Shown here one piece after another: positions 60,801 to 64,000 of a DNA stretch of 64,000 nt. A program made the position numbers and the translations under genes. Numbering within the stretch: position 1 is the first letter of the stretch; each line of letters starts with the position of its first letter. The stretch comes from Streptomyces bungoensis (lineage in GTDB: Bacteria; Actinomycetota; Actinomycetes; Streptomycetales; Streptomycetaceae), in NCBI RefSeq assembly GCF_001514215.1, contig NZ_KQ948864.1:139289-203288 (forward strand). Direction: 5' to 3'. The notes under the pieces are model-generated. The model ran no database searches. It was not told the origin of the DNA and worked only from the letters and a program-made list of their open reading frames with translations.

Positions 60801-63800
60801 GGCCAGCAGCAGGCGCCGTACGCCGTGTGCGGTCACCAGGTGCCGGGCGGTCAGGGCTCCCAGCGCTCCCGTGCCACCGGTGATCAGCACCGTTCCGGCC
60901 GGGCCGAACGGGGCCGCCGTCTCGGCGGGACGCGGCGCGCGGACGGTCCGGGGCACGAGCGTTGTTCCGCCGCGCACGGCGAGTTGGGGCTCGTCGTCCC
61001 GTACGGCGGAGGGCGGCAGGGTGGCGCGGGTGTCGTGGTCGACGAGGAGGAAGCGGCCGGGGTGCTCCGACTGGGCGGTGCGCACCAGTCCCCAGACCGG
61101 GGCGTGCGCGAGGTTCGGCACCTGGTCGGCGGGGCCGGCCGCGACGGCGTTGCGGGTGAGCACGACCAGCCGGCTCCGGTCGAGGCGTTCCTCGCCCAGC
61201 CATTCCTGGAGGGTGGCCAGCACGCCGGCCGTGGCTTCGCGGGCCGCGGCGGCGAGGGCGTCGCTGTCGGCGGGGTGGCCGTCCTCGCCGAGGGTCAGCA
61301 GCACGGTCGCGGGTGCGGGCGCGCCGCCGTCGAGTGCGGCTCGCAGGGCGTCCAGGCCGGGCAGGGCGCGCGCGGTGACGCCCTGCCCGGTGAGGTGGGC
61401 GGCGAGGTCCGCTCCGTCGGGGCCGAGCACCGCCCACTCCCCGGTCCGCGGGCCGGTGCCGCCGGACTCCGCGGCCGGGCCGGACACCGGCTGCCATTCC
61501 AGCGCGTACAGCCCGTCGACCGGCGCTTCGGCGCCGAGCCCGGCCACCGGGACGGTGGTCAGGGCGACGGAGTCGACGGTGGCCAGCGGCCGGCCGCCGG
61601 TGTCCGTCAGGGTGAGCGAGACCCGGTCCGAGCCCGCTCCGGTGACCCGCAGCCGGGCGGCACCCGCGCCGGTCGCGTGCAGGGTCACGCCCTGCCAGTC
61701 GGCCGGCAGCACGATCCGGCCCTCGCCCGGTTCGGGCCCGGCGCACAGGGCGGTCTGCACGGCGGCGTCGAGGAGCACGGGGTGCAGACCGAACGCCCCG
61801 CCCTGCTGCTCGCGCGGCCCGTCCGGGACGACGAGGTCGGCGAAGAGGTCGCCGCCGCGGCGCCACAGGGCCCGCACGGCGCGGAAGGCCGGGCCGCACG
61901 AGTGGCCGCGCTGTGCCAGCTGGTCGTACAGGGCGTCCACGTCGACGGGTTCGGCGTGCTCGGGCGGCCACGCGCCGGTGTCCACCGGGCCGTCGGCGGG
62001 CCGCGCCGCGCCGGCCAGGGTGCCTTCGGCGTGGCAGCGCCAGGGCTGGTCCGCCGTGTCGTCGTCGGGCCGGGAGTGGACGGTCACGGTGCGCCGTCCG
62101 CCGTCGTCGGGCGCACCGACCGCGATCTGGGTCCGCAACGCGCCCCGGCGGGGCAGGGCCAGCGGCTCACGCAGGCTGAGGTCCGCCAGTGCGGCGCAGC
62201 CGGCCTCGTCACCGGCCCGGACGGCCAGTTCCACGAGGAAGGAGGCGGGCAGCAGCGGGACGCCGGCCGTCTCCCGGTCGGCGAGCCAGGGCAGCGACCG
62301 GGCGGACAGCCGCCCGGCCAGCAGCACGCCCCCGGTGTCCGCGAGTTCCACGGCGGCGCCGAGCAGCGGGTGCCGGGCGGCGCCGAGTCCCGCGGCCCGG
62401 ATCCCGGCGGCGCCGGACGGTGCGGCCGGCAGCCAGGCGCGGCGCCGCTGGAAGGCGTAGGTGGGCAGCGGCTCCGCAGGCACCGGCGGGTTCGCGGTGC
62501 CGGTGACCCGGCCGGCCCAGTCGACGGCGGCTCCCCGCGTGTACAGGGCGGCCAGCGCGGCCTCGAAGGCGAGCGGCCCCGGCCGGTCCTTGTCCTGGGC
62601 GGGCACGGCGAGGACCTCGTCCTGCGGGGGCAGGCTGTGCGCCGCCAGCGCGGTCAGGGTGCCGTCGGGGCCCAGTTCCAGGCAGCGGGTGACGCCGAGG
62701 CCGGTCAGGGCGCGCACGCCGTCGGCGAACCGGACGGCGTGCCGGACGTGCCGGACCCAGTACTCCGGGTCGGTCAGCTCCTCCGGGTCGGCAGGACGTC
62801 CGGTGAGGTCGGAGACGACGGTCAGGCGCGGCGGGTGGAACTCCAGCGACTCGGCGACGCGGCGGAAGTCGCGCAGCATCGGTTCCATCAGCGGCGAGTG
62901 GAAGGCGTGGCTCACCCGCAGGGCGGTGGCCCGGTGGCCCTGCGCCCGCACCTGTGCGGCGATGTCCGCGACGACCTCGGCGGCACCGGAGACCACGGTG
63001 GCGCGCGGTCCGTTGACGGCGGCGATTCCCACGCGGTCGTCCCGGCCCTGCAGCAGGGGCAGCACCTCCTCCTCGGACAGTTGCAGGGAGACCATGGCGC
63101 CGCCCGCGGGGAGGGCCTGCATCAGCCGGCCGCGGGCCGCCACCAGCCGGCACGCGTCGGCCAGGGACCACACGCCCGCGAGGTGGGCGGCGGCCAGTTC
63201 GCCGACGGAGTGGCCGAGGACGACGTCCGGGCGCACGCCGAAGGACTCCGCGAGCCGGAACAGGGCTACCTCGAGGGCGAACAGGGCGGGCTGCGCGTAC
63301 CCGGTACGGTCCAGCGGCTCGGCATCCGGACCGAACACGACGTCGTGCAGGGGGCGTTCGAGGCTGCTGTCGACCTGGGCGCACACCTCGTCGAAGGCGT
63401 CCGCGAACACCTCGTGGCCGTCGTACAGCTCCCGCCCCATACCGGGCCGCTGGGAGCCCTGTCCGGCGAAGAGGAACGCGGTGCGGCCGGCCGTGGCCGA
63501 GCCGGTGACCAGACCGGGCCGCACCTGCCCGCCGGCCACGGCGTCCAGGCCGCGCAGAAGCTCGTCGCGACCGGTGCCCAGCACGACGGCCCGCTCCTCG
63601 AACACGGACCGGGTGGTGAGGAGTGCGGCGGCGGTGCGGGCGGGGTCGGTGCCGGGCCGGGCGCGCACGAACGCGGCGAGCCGCCGCGCCTGGTCGCGCA
63701 GGGCCGCGGGCGTGCGGCCGGTCACCACCCACGGCACGGTGCCGGTCGGCAGGCGCAGCGCCGCCGGCTCGGGAACGGGCGCGTCCGGGGCGGTGGGCGG

Positions 63801-64000
63801 TTCGTCCGGGGCCTGTTCGAGGACGACGTGCGCGTTGGTGCCGGACACGCCGAACGCGGAGACGCCGGCCCGTCGCGGCCGGTCCTGGGCCGGTGGCCAG
63901 TCGGTGTTCTCCTGCACCAGCCGGACGGATCCGGCCGACCAGTCCACGCGCGAGGTCGGCTCGTCCACGTGCAGGGTGCGGGGCAGCACCCCGTGCTCTA
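54897..64000 (-). CDS. Type I modular polyketide synthase, two modules (5' truncated by window edge)
   Basis: Open to the right edge; numbering from the GTG at 63987-63989. Module A: KS C-terminus (to about residue 60), AT 168-455 with GHSVGE (Ser261) and HAFH (361-364), typical of malonyl-CoA; DH 539-815 with Arg572 where the catalytic His of HxxxGxxxxP should be; KR 1031-1210 with GGTGALG, LDD (B-type) and Tyr1180; ACP 1313-1388 with GFDSL. Module B: KS 1412-1825 intact (Cys1573, His1708, His1746); AT remnant 1948-2160 with GQSHGE; DH remnant 2214-2470 without the His motif; KR remnant 2680-2855 with GATRPSG and Glu2825 for Tyr; ACP 2945-3025 with GLNSL. No thioesterase follows. Confidence 0.92.
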   Translation of the reverse strand, partial: EHGVLPRTLHVDEPTSRVDWSAGSVRLVQENTDWPPAQDRPRRAGVSAFGVSGTNAHVVLEQAPDEPPTAPDAPVPEPAALRLPTGTVPWVVTGRTPAALRDQARRLAAFVRARPGTDPARTAAALLTTRSVFEERAVVLGTGRDELLRGLDAVAGGQVRPGLVTGSATAGRTAFLFAGQGSQRPGMGRELYDGHEVFADAFDEVCAQVDSSLERPLHDVVFGPDAEPLDRTGYAQPALFALEVALFRLAESFGVRPDVVLGHSVGELAAAHLAGVWSLADACRLVAARGRLMQALPAGGAMVSLQLSEEEVLPLLQGRDDRVGIAAVNGPRATVVSGAAEVVADIAAQVRAQGHRATALRVSHAFHSPLMEPMLRDFRRVAESLEFHPPRLTVVSDLTGRPADPEELTDPEYWVRHVRHAVRFADGVRALTGLGVTRCLELGPDGTLTALAAHSLPPQDEVLAVPAQDKDRPGPLAFEAALAALYTRGAAVDWAGRVTGTANPPVPAEPLPTYAFQRRRAWLPAAPSGAAGIRAAGLGAARHPLLGAAVELADTGGVLLAGRLSARSLPWLADRETAGVPLLPASFLVELAVRAGDEAGCAALADLSLREPLALPRRGALRTQIAVGAPDDGGRRTVTVHSRPDDDTADQPWRCHAEGTLAGAARPADGPVDTGAWPPEHAEPVDVDALYDQLAQRGHSCGPAFRAVRALWRRGGDLFADLVVPDGPREQQGGAFGLHPVLLDAAVQTALCAGPEPGEGRIVLPADWQGVTLHATGAGAARLRVTGAGSDRVSLTLTDTGGRPLATVDSVALTTVPVAGLGAEAPVDGLYALEWQPVSGPAAESGGTGPRTGEWAVLGPDGADLAAHLTGQGVTARALPGLDALRAALDGGAPAPATVLLTLGEDGHPADSDALAAAAREATAGVLATLQEWLGEERLDRSRLVVLTRNAVAAGPADQVPNLAHAPVWGLVRTAQSEHPGRFLLVDHDTRATLPPSAVRDDEPQLAVRGGTTLVPRTVRAPRPAETAAPFGPAGTVLITGGTGALGALTARHLVTAHGVRRLLLAGRSGAAAPGAAALREELTALGAEVAVEACDVADRAALAALLASVPAEHPVTAVVHTAGVLDDGLLTSLTADRLTEVFRAKAAAAAHLHELTSHHDLSAFVVFSSAAGLLGNPGQANYAAANTFLDALAQHRRAAGLPATSLAWGPWESFGGMTAGLDPAVTARASAHGVIPLSAEHGTALLDAGSATGRGLLLAARLDAGTLRTRAEAGELPPLLRGLLRVTVRRGAGSAEGQGGGFAGRLAALPRARRQRAVADLVTGHVATLLGHDGADPVNTGRPFKELGFDSLAAVNLRNRLSQETGLRLPATLVYDHPTPAALSRHLAAELGLDTAPDSGDAPARPSADGAGDDPVVIVAMGCRYPGGADSPEALWRLVASGAEGLGPFPTDRGWDLDALYDPDSDRPGTTYVREAGFLHDAAEFDAELFGISPREALAMDPQQRLLLQTSWEVFERAGVAPTSLRGSRTGVFAGVTYHDYASGMQMGTAGNVAAGRVSYAFGLEGPSVAVDTACSSSLVALHLAAQALRAGDCELALAGGVAVMSRPDPYVAFSRERTLAADGRCKPFSADADGTNWAEGVGLLLLERLSDARRNGHPVLARLAGSGVNQDGASNGLTAPSGPAQRRLLRQVLDSAGLAPADVDAVEAHGTGTPLGDPIEAAALLATYGQNREQPLWLGSMKANIGHTQAASGAGGVIKMIMAMRHGVLPRTPHTDRPSPHVDWAAGAVRLLREDVPWPRGERPRRAGVSSFGISGTNAHVILEEPPRDGEHGVDGTGTPVDAQAVDGSRPGAHPLPGGVPLALSARGPEALRAQAARLRGFLAAEPRPRLLDVALSLAATRSALEHRAVITVTDHDTALRALEALASGTAPDGEAVTGTTGTGQAQPSLALAFPPPDPRWTAGAARLAGSCPVFAGTLEACGRALSAQVDWTPADVLAGRTEPDWQRRPAIAGPLGWAVAVSLAAQLRAWGIEPAAVTGQSHGEIAAACAAGLIPLETGARLAVHHSRPTEAAAPPVRFDTAGIPFASAAAGGWLDPQERAGAERWAAAATGDAEAALRALLDAGHRTIVVVGAQAPGTDTGADLLPLGGPDGPEPMALLARLHVRGADIDWPAVFAPTGARRVPLPTYAFSRRRYWMRAEAPATTAPEGPAQRHPLLDSCVELPEPGALLLTGSLSAAQLPCGTVPAAGGPVAVPGPVLLELALQAGDRAGCDRVAELTTQTPLVLPEGDELRLRVTVGEPGPAGERPLRIHSRPAGALPGTAWTLSARAVLCADEAAASCDLELWPPAGAQPVALDALPAPEGLRGLWQRDEDLFAEVALAPEQQPQGERYAVHPALLDTALRALPLAGERAFGEAPSPDSWHQVALYAEGATALRVRLTRTGTDTVAVEAADDTGLPVASAGALRLAPGGPARLTAARGGPVFRLEWPETRCEPVRAKPRWALVGPDVLGARAALMRAGVYTEAHDSLAALAKALDSEGAAAPEAVLTGLLPGPDDTSRTVRHAAELAGEWLSDERFADIRLVFVTRGALTAVDGPEAPHAPAAAVWGMVRSLQLVDPGRLVLADLDGARASWRALPAALSLPEPQLALVRGTVRVPRLTAVPARSGGSRRPTAAPGTVLVTGATRPSGTAVARHLVSGRGVGRLLLADAGRTEALSALAAELTAAGAEVTVADCDLADRGAVDALLRSASAGRPLTAVVHAARLPAPSDRADAEETLLERELRAAQHLAELTGHQERGGAVPLVLLSSAAGTLGTAGRRGEAALGAFLDALALRRRAQGLPGMSVAFGPWDGDGGAAGVPPAGLAPLSRSAGLGLFDTACALDVPAAVLFRPDPAALAGRPDEATLPAPLRALAGRPPRRRVGQGGGDGALSALRRRLAGLTEQERRTVLVDLVRADVAAVLDHPSPEAVDATRAFRDIGLNSLTAFALRNRLRATTGLRLPAALLFEVDTPGRLAAHLEEELLRP

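Noticed and set aside
63987..63989. A PKS start codon at the right edge
   Set aside because: The frame continues upstream as EHG before VLPRTLHVDEP, the normal interior of a KS domain, so this GTG is internal.
1..64000. tRNA, rRNA or riboswitch genes
   Set aside because: I looked for tRNA-like TTCGANTC arms and rRNA segments and saw none; no convincing riboswitch leader was found either.

Overview
The window is very GC-rich with strong G/C preference at third codon positions, many GTG starts, ROK/LAL/PucR regulators, Tat and lipoprotein signals and modular polyketide genes. This points to Streptomyces or a close relative. Family names are assigned from sequence motifs by eye; no database search was run.

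Left part (1 to about 29.6 kb): a chromosomal patchwork of small transcription units. It holds a hemerythrin-domain protein cut by the window edge, a HAD hydrolase, a TetR/butyrolactone-receptor-like regulator, a CLC-type channel, an NTF2-like protein, a DUF488 protein and a YdeI-like protein. A xylFGH-type sugar ABC operon with a divergent ROK repressor (the rok7B7 arrangement of Streptomyces) follows. Then come an ArsR/SRPBCC pair, a secreted GH92 mannosidase, a pirin, a TIGR00027-type methyltransferase, an S53 protease, an XRE/SDR divergent pair, and two secreted peptidoglycan-active proteins (GH25 and M15). Between them lie worn-out sequences: an ISL3-family transposase tail, a two-repeat CRISPR relic without cas genes, a DUF2238 fragment and an ABATE-like fragment.

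Regulatory block (29.4 to 45.5 kb): four LAL-type regulators (ATPase plus TPR-like region, three with a LuxR helix-turn-helix), a PucR-type regulator and an OmpR/histidine kinase pair. The three rightmost LAL genes are in tandem. The first carries a TTA codon, the first two have arginine in place of the Walker A lysine, and the middle one has no DNA-binding domain.

Biosynthetic block (45.6 to 64 kb, running off the right edge): an acyl-CoA carboxylase epsilon subunit and a type II thioesterase. Divergent from them is an operon of metallophosphoesterase, Sfp-type phosphopantetheinyl transferase, NDP-hexose 2,3-dehydratase, NDP-hexose 4-ketoreductase, a two-gene ABC exporter and an FkbM methyltransferase. 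It converges, at a strong hairpin, on a KAS III-like protein with serine at the cysteine position and on a type I PKS. The visible PKS has a malonyl-type extender module with a probably dead dehydratase and an active-looking B-type ketoreductase. It ends in a module in which KS and ACP look intact but AT, DH and KR are all degenerate, with no thioesterase domain. The product is probably a macrolide- or polyketide-type compound carrying a 2-deoxysugar; the remaining sugar and PKS genes should lie beyond the right edge.
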